From NCBI GenBank assembly GCA_946543095.1, contig CAMNLO010000006.1:1-17190 (forward strand): a stretch of 17,190 bases of DNA, read 5' to 3'. Origin of the DNA: an uncultured bacterium. GTDB lineage: Bacteria > Bacillota > Clostridia > Lachnospirales > Lachnospiraceae. Below, in pieces: positions 7,709-14,734 of the stretch (positions within the stretch are counted from its first letter, which is position 1; each line of letters begins with the position of its first letter). Position numbers and translations under genes: made by a program. The notes beneath the pieces are model-generated. The model worked only from the letters and a program-made list of their open reading frames with translations, did not search any database and was not told the DNA's origin.

Positions 7709-8780
7709 TCTGATCCTCCAGTGCCTTTTTCAGAGCTTTCAAATATCCCTTTCCATATCTTCTGTCCGGTTCCATATGATTTCCCTCGCCCCACTCATTC
7801 CAGGATTTGATAAATACAAGTCTTTTCTCCTCCGGTTTTTTCTTCACCGCCTCCATGGCCATTCTGCAGACCCTGTAAAAAAGCTTCGGTTCGCAATCCT
7901 TCAAAAGGATCGTATCCGCACCGGTGCGGGGCGTATGATCCCAGTTCGGCGCGATCAAAGGAATCGTATTCTCCTCTTCAGTGTAAGGTTTTACCATATA
8001 CCGAATCGCATCCTCGTAGGAAAAGACCGTAGGCCGCTTCAGAAGGCTCCTCTCTGCCAGCAAAAGCGCCTTCTTCAGTCTGGGGCACTCATGATGGACA
8101 TTGAAGACATCGTCCTCGTAAACCGCATCAAATCCGATATCCAGGATCTCTTCTCTTGCCCTGCAGCCGGAATCCCTTCCCACAAAATAGAAGCCCTCCA
8201 GGCCGTTCTTTACCGCAAGCTCTCTCCAGGTGTCAAGCATTTCCCTCAATTCCCCATGCAGCGGCTGAAATACACAGACAAGGGGCTTCCCCTCCACCCG
8301 GAAATATCGTTCGTCACGAAATGCTCTCAGATAGGTTTCGAAGAATTTCCGATAATCCTCCCTCCCGGGATAGCTCTGTTCCATCAGCAGCTGCCCGTTT
8401 CCCTGGGGGTCCCAGCTCTTCTTCTCCCAGGAGTGGTTGGCCCATCCTATGCAGAACGGTATCTTTACCTCTTTATCCTTCAGCATCTCGTCCATCGGCA
8501 TGGTAAGCAGCCTCCTTCCGCCCCCAAACCAATAGGTCCAGTAACAGAATGCGGAAACGCCATGGGACAATGCCATCTTTGACTGCAGCCTGCGAACCTC
8601 CGGATAGCGAAGATCATAGAATCCCAAATCCGCGGGAATATGTGGCTGATAATGTCCATGGAACATCGGTCTGGCCTGCGCCACATTTACCCACTCCGTA
8701 TAGCCCTTCCCATACCAGTTGTCATTCTCCGGGATCGGATGAAACTGGGGAAGATAAAACGCTATGGTTCTGAGCTTCAT
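7695..8780 (-). CDS. WbsX-like/GH99-like polysaccharide biosynthesis protein (PF14307)
   Basis: The 361-residue protein begins RTIAFYLPQFHPIPEND (4-20) with WYGKGYTEWVNV (22-33), and continues with FCYWTYWFGGGRRL (97-110), IGWANHSWE (about 135-143) and, near the end, FIKSWNEWGEGNHMEPD. This is the signature of the WbsX/GH99-like family found in O-antigen and capsule loci, with a TIM-barrel related to endo-alpha-mannosidases. Members are annotated as glycosyltransferases or as glycan-modifying enzymes; the reaction here is unknown. No signal peptide is visible, so a cytoplasmic role is likely. Its ATG overlaps the stop of the GT92-like gene as ATGA, with AAAGGAG upstream inside that gene, showing translational coupling. 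Confidence 0.85.
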   Translation of the reverse strand: MKLRTIAFYLPQFHPIPENDNWYGKGYTEWVNVAQARPMFHGHYQPHIPADLGFYDLRYPEVRRLQSKMALSHGVSAFCYWTYWFGGGRRLLTMPMDEMLKDKEVKIPFCIGWANHSWEKKSWDPQGNGQLLMEQSYPGREDYRKFFETYLRAFRDERYFRVEGKPLVCVFQPLHGELREMLDTWRELAVKNGLEGFYFVGRDSGCRAREEILDIGFDAVYEDDVFNVHHECPRLKKALLLAERSLLKRPTVFSYEDAIRYMVKPYTEEENTIPLIAPNWDHTPRTGADTILLKDCEPKLFYRVCRMAMEAVKKKPEEKRLVFIKSWNEWGEGNHMEPDRRYGKGYLKALKKALEDQNGIL

Positions 8781-9742
8781 TTCCGCATATTCTCCTTTAA
8801 TCGCGCCAAAAATCGATAGGCCGACAGATCACAGGAATGACACATGGCTTCAAATTTTTGAAAATATGCGTCATCATGTGGGTTCTTCTGATAGTATACA
8901 TCACCCTTCTTACAGCGGGCCTCATACTCAGACTTTGATTTCAGAATATAGTGGTTGATCTGAATGGGAAAGTCCTTTTCGTCAGCCTGATGCATATTGT
9001 TGATAGTGATCCTGATAAAAACATTGACCGGCGGAATCCTCCTGCCATTGTACACCGTCCACAGCTTGTGGTGCATCTGGGATGCAAAAACAGAGCTTTC
9101 ATCAAACGTAAAGGCCGTGTTCAGGAAGCATTTTCCCAACTCATAATACTTTTCCGAAGCCGCCGTAAATACTTCCGTTACCAGCCCTTCCGGATCCCTG
9201 TCCCGAAGTCCCGAGCTTCCGAAAATTTTCCAGTAGATAAGAACGGAGCCCCTGTTCTGAAATGCCTTCAGAAAATCATAGACATTATCCGTGTTCTTCG
9301 GTGTAACAAACTCATCAATGTCAACAAATCCAAGCCACTTTGTTTCTGCCGCATATCGTTTGATGCAGTCCCGATACGCCTCCATCTGCTTCTGGTCATA
9401 TGGCCATTCGATCAGAGATACGATCCCACGGCAGATATAAGGCTCAAGGGTCTCCCTGAACGCATCCTCGGAATGATTGTTGTAGAGATAAAAATGATCC
9501 ACTCCCACGATCAGGTGATACTCGATCCATTCCTTCAGATATGGAGCTTCATTTTTAAAGATCCCGCACAGACTGACCCGGTACTTTGCAGAAGCCCTCT
9601 CCTTCTTCCCGATCCGGGCAAGCCTCATGCCGTAAAACAGCCGGAGTACACCGACATACAGTGTTTTCAACATCTGTCTGAATCCGCATTTCCTCGGAAA
9701 CTCATAGATAAAATACTTATCCTCGCTCACTGCACCATTCAT
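8777..9742 (-). CDS. GT92-like (DUF23/Glyco_tranf_2_4) glycosyltransferase
   Basis: A 321-residue GT-A-type enzyme. SLCGIFKNEAPYLKEWIEYH (57-76) and GVDHFYLYNNHSED (80-93) are the typical first half of the family. FVDIDEFVTP (139-148) gives the metal-binding D-x-D (141-143). It would transfer a sugar from a nucleotide donor to the glycopolymer repeat on the cytoplasmic side; donor and linkage are unknown. There is no clear membrane helix, although residues 25-42 are mildly hydrophobic and basic and could associate with the membrane. The ATG at 9740-9742 overlaps the flippase stop as ATGA, and GGAAAG lies just upstream. Confidence 0.85.
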   Translation of the reverse strand: MNGAVSEDKYFIYEFPRKCGFRQMLKTLYVGVLRLFYGMRLARIGKKERASAKYRVSLCGIFKNEAPYLKEWIEYHLIVGVDHFYLYNNHSEDAFRETLEPYICRGIVSLIEWPYDQKQMEAYRDCIKRYAAETKWLGFVDIDEFVTPKNTDNVYDFLKAFQNRGSVLIYWKIFGSSGLRDRDPEGLVTEVFTAASEKYYELGKCFLNTAFTFDESSVFASQMHHKLWTVYNGRRIPPVNVFIRITINNMHQADEKDFPIQINHYILKSKSEYEARCKKGDVYYQKNPHDDAYFQKFEAMCHSCDLSAYRFLARLKENMRK

Positions 9743-11193
9743 CTGCTTTCCAGTTTTTCCTTCACGATATCAAGAAGGTAGCCAAAGCTTTCATTTTTCA
9801 TCAGGACTGACACTCCCACATAAAAAACAGCCCCCGAAACGATCTGCAGGATCAGAACAGTCAGATCCCCCAGCTTCAGCTTCCCGATAGAATACACGAT
9901 CAGTCCCATGCAGCCTGTGAGCATAATGGTAGGCAAAACATCCCGCATTTGCTCATAAAGTGGGTATTCCGCCATTTCCGCCGTAGGATGTGCATTAATG
10001 AACAACGCGACGACACAATAAAGGACATTCCCCAGAGCTATCGCCAGGGGACCAAACATCATAGCCACAAAGAGGAACGCAAGGTACAACGGCTTTTTGA
10101 TCAGCTCATATTTCAACAGGATGGACGCCCCGTTTGCGGCTTTGATCACCTGAACATTGCACAGGCCCCATATGGTGACGAGCTCCCCCAGACAGACCAG
10201 CCGAAGATAGGGAATGCACTGCGCCCACTTTTCCGTAAGTAAAAGACAGACCAGCCTGTCTCCGACGATCGCCAGTCCGATCATTACAGGGAACAATACA
10301 TACATGGCGATTTTTAAAAACCGGCTCGCCACTTTCCTCAGCATAGCCTTTTCATCCTGATATCTGGAAAGCATCGGAAACAGAACGGCAGCGATGGCAG
10401 CGGAAAGATTTCCCGTTATCAAGAGGGGGATACGTTCCCCCCGGTTGAAAAAGGCAAGATCCGTCGAAGTGTACTTGACCGCTATGATCAGCCCCTTCAG
10501 CTGATCAAAAAAAGAGCCGATGAAATTAGTAGTCATGATCATGGAACCATAGGCCCAGAGCGGCTTCAATCTCGTCAGTGAAAAAGACAGGCCGGGCACA
10601 TATCCCGAGGTCACAAACAGCACAAGGGTGTCGATAATGGAATTGCTCAGGTACTGAGCTACTAAAGCCCATGCCCCCCATCCCCCGTAAGCCATAGTGA
10701 TCCCGATCACACCTGAGATAACCGTTCCGAACAATGTAGAGAAGAAGAATTTCTTAAACTCCATCCTTCTGGCGATATATGCCTGCTGAACCGAATTGAC
10801 AAACGCCAGTGGGATCCTGATCCCCAGTACTATGAGGATCGGGGCAATCAGCCCGTTTTTTTTGACCGCCGCAATAACAGGAGACGCGAGACAGAGCAGA
10901 CCGTACAGCCCGAGGGATAAAAGAAGACCGGCGTAAAAAACCGAATTGAAATCAATCTTTTCAACATCATTCTTCTGGATCAACGAGGCTCCGAGTCCAT
11001 CGGATACCAGCGCGTTCGCAAGGGTGATAAAGATCAACACGATGGCTACAACACCGTATTCCTCCGGCATCAGTATCCTTGCAAGGACCACCGATACGAT
11101 AAAGCTTACCAGCTGCGCCAGCACCCTCTCTGATAACTTCCAGAAGAAGCCGTTGATGGCTTTATTCTTGATCTGTTGTGAATTGTTTTCCAT
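9739..11193 (-). CDS. Wzx-type polysaccharide flippase (MOP superfamily, PF13440-like)
   Basis: A 484-residue integral membrane protein with roughly 12-14 hydrophobic segments. The start, INGFFWKLSERVLAQL followed by VLARILMPEEYG, is the usual opening of lipopolysaccharide or teichuronic acid exporters. It would flip an undecaprenyl-linked oligosaccharide across the membrane. Length is normal. A second subgroup marker is the motif LARxLxPxEYG at about 39-47. The ATG at 11191-11193 has GGGGA close upstream, a modest ribosome site, and lies 60 bp after the glycerophosphotransferase-family gene. Its end overlaps the GT92-like gene. It implies a flippase-dependent route, yet no Wzy polymerase or ABC exporter is nearby. 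Confidence 0.9.
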   Translation of the reverse strand: MENNSQQIKNKAINGFFWKLSERVLAQLVSFIVSVVLARILMPEEYGVVAIVLIFITLANALVSDGLGASLIQKNDVEKIDFNSVFYAGLLLSLGLYGLLCLASPVIAAVKKNGLIAPILIVLGIRIPLAFVNSVQQAYIARRMEFKKFFFSTLFGTVISGVIGITMAYGGWGAWALVAQYLSNSIIDTLVLFVTSGYVPGLSFSLTRLKPLWAYGSMIMTTNFIGSFFDQLKGLIIAVKYTSTDLAFFNRGERIPLLITGNLSAAIAAVLFPMLSRYQDEKAMLRKVASRFLKIAMYVLFPVMIGLAIVGDRLVCLLLTEKWAQCIPYLRLVCLGELVTIWGLCNVQVIKAANGASILLKYELIKKPLYLAFLFVAMMFGPLAIALGNVLYCVVALFINAHPTAEMAEYPLYEQMRDVLPTIMLTGCMGLIVYSIGKLKLGDLTVLILQIVSGAVFYVGVSVLMKNESFGYLLDIVKEKLESR

Positions 11194-11253
11194 ATTCCCC
11201 AGTAAGGAACCGCCGTTTTACGGACCGGGTAAAGCCCCCGGCTGTGCGGCTTT

Positions 11254-12465
11254 TCATTCCGGCAGCTTTGCCAGGAACCTGTCATACTTCCGGAACAGTT
11301 CCTCTTTTGAGCAGCCTGTCATATAGTCCCTTATTATCTCCGCAACATCCTCTGACGCATGCCTGTTCTCGATCATGCCCACCTTATCGAAATACTCTGA
11401 TAATTCTTTCAGATGCTTTTGTTCATCGTAATCCAAAACCACTTGCTCCAGCTCTTTTTCCGAGGAAGCAAGCGGAAAAGGATACTCCTCTATGTCCAGA
11501 TAAAAATCTCTCTCTCCACGGTATCGGTCCACGTCCTTCGCAAGGCGGAACACAGGCTTCCCGGTGATGCAGAAGTCCACCATAATGCTGGAATAATCAC
11601 TGATCAGGATATCCGCAGCTACCAGAAGCTCCTGGGAATCCGGATAATCCGTCACATCGATCACATGCTTTCCCCGGCTAAGAAATAATTCCCTTTCCTT
11701 CATCATATTCGGATGCAGGCGGACCAAGAGCAGACAGTCGCTCATGCCAAATCTTTCACGGCACGCTTTGAGCAATGTCTTCTCATCCCGGAGATATACA
11801 TCGGTGGGAGTATTATCCCGAAAGGTAGGGGCATACAGGACGATCCCGCAATCCTCATTCACCTGATACATATCACGTATCTTTTTCCGGGCGGCGTTTC
11901 CCCTGTAGATTATGTCATTCCTCGGTGATCCGATCTCGTAGATCCTGCCGTCATACCAAAAGGAATTTCTGTAGATCCCGCTCTCCATTTCAGTGGAGGA
12001 CAGGAATATATCAATCGCTTTGGAATCCTTTACGGCCATTCGCGCATAATCCGGCCACAGGCTCCCCACAGCATCCTTCTCCACCCTTTTCATCGCGCCG
12101 ATTCCATGCCAGGTCTGAATGTACAGCTGTTCTTCCTTCTTATACAGGTATTTCTTCCGGACATTATCAATCCAGATCCCGGCCGTTGCCAGATGATAAG
12201 CTGCGGCAACACTGCCGAATCTGCATGCTCTGATACCGGGAGGCAATTCCTCCGTTTCCCGCATATCCTTCATAAGCCAGACGATCTCCTGCTGCTTTTC
12301 ATTTCCCAACAGGGCCTGGAGAATGTATTTCGGGTTATCCGAATAGCCCTTTCCGTTGAAAGAGCAGGCGACGATCTTATCTCTCTTCACCGGGAAAAAG
12401 AACCACAATCCCCACTTCAGAAGCATAACCGCCCGATCTCTCCAACGACGAATCAGAGTACGCAT
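11254..12465 (-). CDS. CDP-glycerol glycerophosphotransferase-family protein (TagB/TarF/TarL type, PF04464)
   Basis: A 403-residue GT-B-type enzyme that would transfer an alditol phosphate from a CDP donor to a lipid-linked acceptor at the inner membrane face. Motifs: FNGKGYSDNPKYI (36-48), TWHGIG with His120 (118-123), SSTEMESG (156-163), GSPRND (179-184), YAPTFRD (211-217), RLHPNM (249-254) and SDYSSIMVDF (289-298). It lacks the extra N-terminal domain of long TagF polymerases, so it may be a primase or single-addition enzyme. The start at 12463-12465 lies within the end of dapF, overlapping it by 13 bp, with GGGAGG about 13 bases upstream. An alternative ATG at 12424-12426, with GGAGAG, would remove the overlap. 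Substrate alditol is unknown. Confidence 0.88.
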   Translation of the reverse strand: MRTLIRRWRDRAVMLLKWGLWFFFPVKRDKIVACSFNGKGYSDNPKYILQALLGNEKQQEIVWLMKDMRETEELPPGIRACRFGSVAAAYHLATAGIWIDNVRKKYLYKKEEQLYIQTWHGIGAMKRVEKDAVGSLWPDYARMAVKDSKAIDIFLSSTEMESGIYRNSFWYDGRIYEIGSPRNDIIYRGNAARKKIRDMYQVNEDCGIVLYAPTFRDNTPTDVYLRDEKTLLKACRERFGMSDCLLLVRLHPNMMKERELFLSRGKHVIDVTDYPDSQELLVAADILISDYSSIMVDFCITGKPVFRLAKDVDRYRGERDFYLDIEEYPFPLASSEKELEQVVLDYDEQKHLKELSEYFDKVGMIENRHASEDVAEIIRDYMTGCSKEELFRKYDRFLAKLPE

Positions 12466-13472
12466 TCCCCCGAAAACACCTCCCTCGCTTCCCCGGTCAT
12501 GAGCACATGGCCGCTTTCCTCATCCAGGCGGATCTGCAGATCGCCCCCCAGAAGGTGGATCGTCACCTCCCTGCCGCAGAGGCCTTTTAAGAATGCCGCT
12601 GCCGCGGAGGCGCAGGCGCCCGTGCCGCAGGCCAGGGTTTCGCCGGTGCCCCGCTCCCAGACCCGCATTTTCAGGTTTTCTCTGTCCAGAACCTGGATGA
12701 ATTCCGTGTTGGTGCGGTTCGGGAAATGGGGATGGTGTTCGAAATGAGGGCCCAGTTCGCACACGGGGAAGCTGTCCGTGTCCGCAACAAAGGTTACGGC
12801 GTGTGGATTCCCCGTGGAGACGGAGGTCATGGTGTAGGCTTTTCCAAGGATCTCCAGGGAAAACTCCTCCTCCAGGATCTCGGGAATACCCATATCCACC
12901 GTGACCGTGTCCACAGTCATCCTGCCCTGTCTGCATGCCGCTTCCCCCTGCATATCAGGCCGGGCATCCTTCTGCTGTCCGGCAAAATGATCGCTTCCCT
13001 TTCTGTCCGCTGCAAACGATGTTTCCCCGAAAACGGTCTCTTCCGCAGAATTCTCCTTACGAAAGGGGTTTTCAGGAATATGCACAGCGCATGTCTGATC
13101 TGTTTTTCGCGATCTTATTGTGCAATTCTCCGCGTTGAAAAGATGCAGCTGCAGTGTCTTCACCCTGCCCATGGACTCGATGCGCACTGTGGTCTGATCC
13201 GTCAGGCCGTGATCGTACACATATTTTCCGACGCAGCGGATGCCGTTGCCGCACATTTCCGCCCGGGAGCCGTCTGCGTTGTACATCTCCATCTCAAAAT
13301 CGGCGGTTTCGGAAGGATTGATAAAGATGATGCCGTCCCCGCCGATGCCGAAATGGCGGTGGGAAAGCCGCCTTGCCAGAGCCGCCTTCTCCGGGCGGCC
13401 CGCCGCCTCCCAATCCCTGTGCTCGATATAGATATAGTCATTGCCGATGCCGTGCATCTTGGTAAATCTCAT
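12453..13472 (-). CDS. dapF: Diaminopimelate epimerase with an internal insertion
   Basis: It interconverts LL- and meso-diaminopimelate in lysine and peptidoglycan synthesis in the cytoplasm. The N-terminal half opens FTKMHGIGNDYIYIE (3-17), with HFGIGGDG (40-47) and EMCGNGIRC (72-80) holding catalytic Cys74. The second half has STGNPHAV (219-226), ERGTGETLACGTGACA (273-288) and catalytic Cys282. It is 339 residues against about 275-285 for the family. The excess is a hydrophilic segment at about 118-183 between the strand RVKTLQL and the strand VDTVTVDMG, with no motif I recognise. The reading frame is intact through it. The ATG at 13470-13472 follows CGGAG. It heads the long minus-strand run. 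Confidence 0.94.
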   Translation of the reverse strand: MRFTKMHGIGNDYIYIEHRDWEAAGRPEKAALARRLSHRHFGIGGDGIIFINPSETADFEMEMYNADGSRAEMCGNGIRCVGKYVYDHGLTDQTTVRIESMGRVKTLQLHLFNAENCTIRSRKTDQTCAVHIPENPFRKENSAEETVFGETSFAADRKGSDHFAGQQKDARPDMQGEAACRQGRMTVDTVTVDMGIPEILEEEFSLEILGKAYTMTSVSTGNPHAVTFVADTDSFPVCELGPHFEHHPHFPNRTNTEFIQVLDRENLKMRVWERGTGETLACGTGACASAAAAFLKGLCGREVTIHLLGGDLQIRLDEESGHVLMTGEAREVFSGECVL

Positions 13473-13599
13473 TGCTGACTCCGTTTTTCCGTATTTGCCG
13501 TCCGGATCCTTTGCGGTCCGTCAATCATGTCCCTCTGCATCCTCTCTGCGGTGCCACGGTTTCTCCGGCAGCCCGGGGATGCAGCCCGAAAAACATTTT

Positions 13600-13611
13600 A
13601 CATACGTATGT
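13600..13611. promoter_or_regulatory. 12-bp perfect palindrome at the predicted dapF transcription start (candidate operator)
   Basis: ACATACGTATGT reads the same on both strands and lies two bases beyond the minus-strand -10 (13614-13619), across the expected +1 near 13607. Position and symmetry fit a repressor site. The regulator is not encoded in the window and the sequence is not an operator I can name. Confidence 0.45.
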
Positions 13612-13613
13612 CA

Positions 13614-13642
13614 ATTATACCAAAAATACACTGCTCTTACAA
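13614..13642 (-). promoter_or_regulatory. Sigma-A promoter of dapF and the glycopolymer run
   Basis: On the minus strand TATAAT (13614-13619) and TTGTAA (13637-13642) are separated by the optimal 17 bp. Transcription should begin near 13607, giving a leader of about 135 nt. In that leader GGATGC-type arms (13536-13542 with 13577-13583, seven pairs) could form a stem-loop. No stronger promoter is seen upstream of the later cluster genes, so this may drive the entire run. Confidence 0.65.
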
Positions 13643-13695
13643 TCGAAGCGTCAGCCGGGACAAAGCATCCGCCGGATCCCCGTGCTGCGGCTGCC

Positions 13696-13732
13696 TTCAT
13701 ATTTTTCATGTCCCCCCGGCAGGAAATATGAA
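13696..13732. repeat. 9-bp inverted repeat between the two divergent promoters
   Basis: TTCATATTT (13696-13704) pairs perfectly with AAATATGAA (13724-13732) around a 19-base loop rich in C. It lies between the dapF promoter and the promoter of the AIM24-family gene. No U-tract follows on either strand. It could be a binding site or cruciform; the rest of 13643-13748 holds nothing I can name. Confidence 0.5.
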
Positions 13733-13748
13733 TCATCTTTCAGCTGGA

Positions 13749-13771
13749 AATCCACGGTACAAAATCCACGG
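13749..13771 (+). repeat. Direct repeat AATCCACGG, 14-bp spacing, upstream of the AIM24-gene promoter
   Basis: AATCCACGG occurs at 13749-13757 and 13763-13771, just upstream of the predicted -35 at 13779, and a third time at 13940-13948 at the 3' edge of the structured leader. The spacing and position suit an activator site, but the factor is unknown. Confidence 0.45.
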
Positions 13772-13778
13772 CAGAAAA

Positions 13779-13808
13779 TTGCGTAACCTCCTGATCATGT
13801 TGTATAAT
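13779..13808 (+). promoter_or_regulatory. Candidate sigma-A promoter of the AIM24-family gene
   Basis: TATAAT at 13803-13808 with TTGCGT at 13779-13784 as a weak -35, spacer 18. Transcription would start near 13815, leaving an unusually long leader of about 165 nt that contains the predicted multi-branched fold. Confidence 0.55.
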
Positions 13809-13826
13809 GGCTTTATGTTTCATATG

Positions 13827-13941
13827 TTCCGTAATCGCTTCCGACGAAAAACTCCTTTTCACGGATATTCCGGAAGCCGGTCCTGCGGAATATCAGGTAT
13901 CCATGCCGTGAGAATGATACGCCGGCATTGAAGCGACGGAA
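13827..13941 (+). promoter_or_regulatory. Candidate structured 5' leader RNA (multi-branched fold)
   Basis: Pairing I could trace by hand: a closing stem of 12 pairs, TTCCG (13827-13831) with CGGAA (13937-13941) and TCGCTTC (13835-13841) with GAAGCGA (13930-13936), with a TAA bulge on the 5' side only. Inside it lie three hairpins in series: GAAAA/TTTTC (13846-13850 with 13856-13860, loop ACTCC), a nine-pair stem GATATTCCG/CGGAATATC (13864-13872 with 13886-13894), and ATGCCG/CGGCAT (13903-13908 with 13923-13928). Together they make a compact four-way junction ending about 28 nt before the ribosome site. It does not match a riboswitch class I recognise, nor a tRNA. No folding energy was computed. 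Confidence 0.5.
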
Positions 13942-13981
13942 TCCACGGCGCAGACTCAGATCAAGAAAGAGAGGGTGTGTT

Positions 13982-14653
13982 ATGAAGTATGAAATCGTTG
14001 GCGGCAATATGCCTGCGGCATTGGTCAGACTGGAGCCCGGTGAGGGAGTATACTGCGAAGGCGGCGCCATGAGCTGGATGGATGACGGCATCGAGATGAA
14101 GACGGAGGCCGGAGGCTTGGGCAAAATGCTGGGCAGAGCCTTTTCCGGTGAGAGCCTTTTCAGAAACCACTATGTGGCAAACAGAGCCGGAGAGATCGCC
14201 TTTGGCTCCAATTTCCCCGGCGAGATCCGGGCCATCGAGCTGACCCCCGGCCAGGTGCTGATCGCACAGAAGGGCGCCTATCTGGCCAGTGATGAAGGCA
14301 TTGAGATGTCCGTTCACTTCCAGAAAAAGATCGCCGGCGGTTTCTTCGGCGGCGAAGGCTTTATCATGAACAAGTTCACCGGCACCGGCACGGTCCTTCT
14401 TGAGATCGACGGCTCCGCAGTGGAATATGATCTGGCTCCCGGCCAGAAGAAGGTCATCGAGACCGGTACCCTGGTCATGATGGACGGCACCTGCGACTTT
14501 GATATCCAGATGGTCAAGGGCGTGAAGAACATGCTCTTCGGCGGCGAGGGTCTCTTCAACACCATCGTCACCGGTCCCGGCAAGATCCTTGTCCAGACCC
14601 TGCCCATCAGCACCGTGGCGGCGAATATCGCATCTCTAATCCCCGGAAAATAA
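13982..14653 (+). CDS. TIGR00266/AIM24-family protein (PF01987)
   Basis: The 223-residue protein is a glycine-rich beta-structured member of the TIGR00266/AIM24 family. It starts MKYEIVGGNMPAALVRLEPG, continues with YCEGGAMSWMDDGIEM (23-38), FSGESLFRNHY, and has the paired glycine motifs FFGGEGFIMNKFTGTG and LFGGEGLFNTIVTGPG typical of its internally repeated fold. The biochemical role of bacterial members is not established; the mitochondrial relative AIM24 is needed for inner-membrane organisation. There is no signal peptide or membrane helix. The ATG at 13982-13984 follows GAGAGGG (13969-13975); the longer frame from 13928 runs back into the structured leader and has no ribosome site. It appears monocistronic, with its own promoter and a strong terminator. 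Confidence 0.9.
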   Translation: MKYEIVGGNMPAALVRLEPGEGVYCEGGAMSWMDDGIEMKTEAGGLGKMLGRAFSGESLFRNHYVANRAGEIAFGSNFPGEIRAIELTPGQVLIAQKGAYLASDEGIEMSVHFQKKIAGGFFGGEGFIMNKFTGTGTVLLEIDGSAVEYDLAPGQKKVIETGTLVMMDGTCDFDIQMVKGVKNMLFGGEGLFNTIVTGPGKILVQTLPISTVAANIASLIPGK

Positions 14654-14673
14654 TTGATACCTCAGGATCATTC

Positions 14674-14704
14674 AGGGGACGGCTCTCGCCGTCCCCTTTT
14701 ACTT
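14674..14704 (+). terminator. Rho-independent terminator of the AIM24-family gene
   Basis: Ten-pair stem AGGGGACGGC (14674-14683) and GCCGTCCCCT (14688-14697) with a TCTC loop, followed by TTTACTTT. It lies 20 bp after the stop at 14651-14653. On the minus strand the hairpin is followed by GAATG, so it would be weak for the convergent nadE gene. Confidence 0.93.
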
Positions 14705-14734
14705 TAGAAATAAGCCAGCTGGAGATTGACGTGC

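Noticed and set aside
7776..8582. 268-codon plus-strand frame opposite the WbsX-like gene
   Set aside because: It is a shadow of a conserved protein with intact motifs on the other strand.
4048..13472. Mobile element carrying the glycopolymer genes
   Set aside because: No transposase, integrase, terminal inverted repeats or attachment duplication could be seen; only the composition change hints at transfer.
12726..13478. 250-codon plus-strand frame opposite dapF
   Set aside because: It is antisense to a clearly recognised gene and has no family resemblance.
13827..13941. tRNA or known riboswitch class in the AIM24 leader
   Set aside because: The stem lengths do not match tRNA and no T-arm sequence is present; signature sequences of the riboswitch classes I know are not seen.
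14674..14697. Bidirectional terminator also serving nadE
   Set aside because: On the minus strand the stem is followed by GAATG without a U-tract, so efficient termination for nadE is doubtful.
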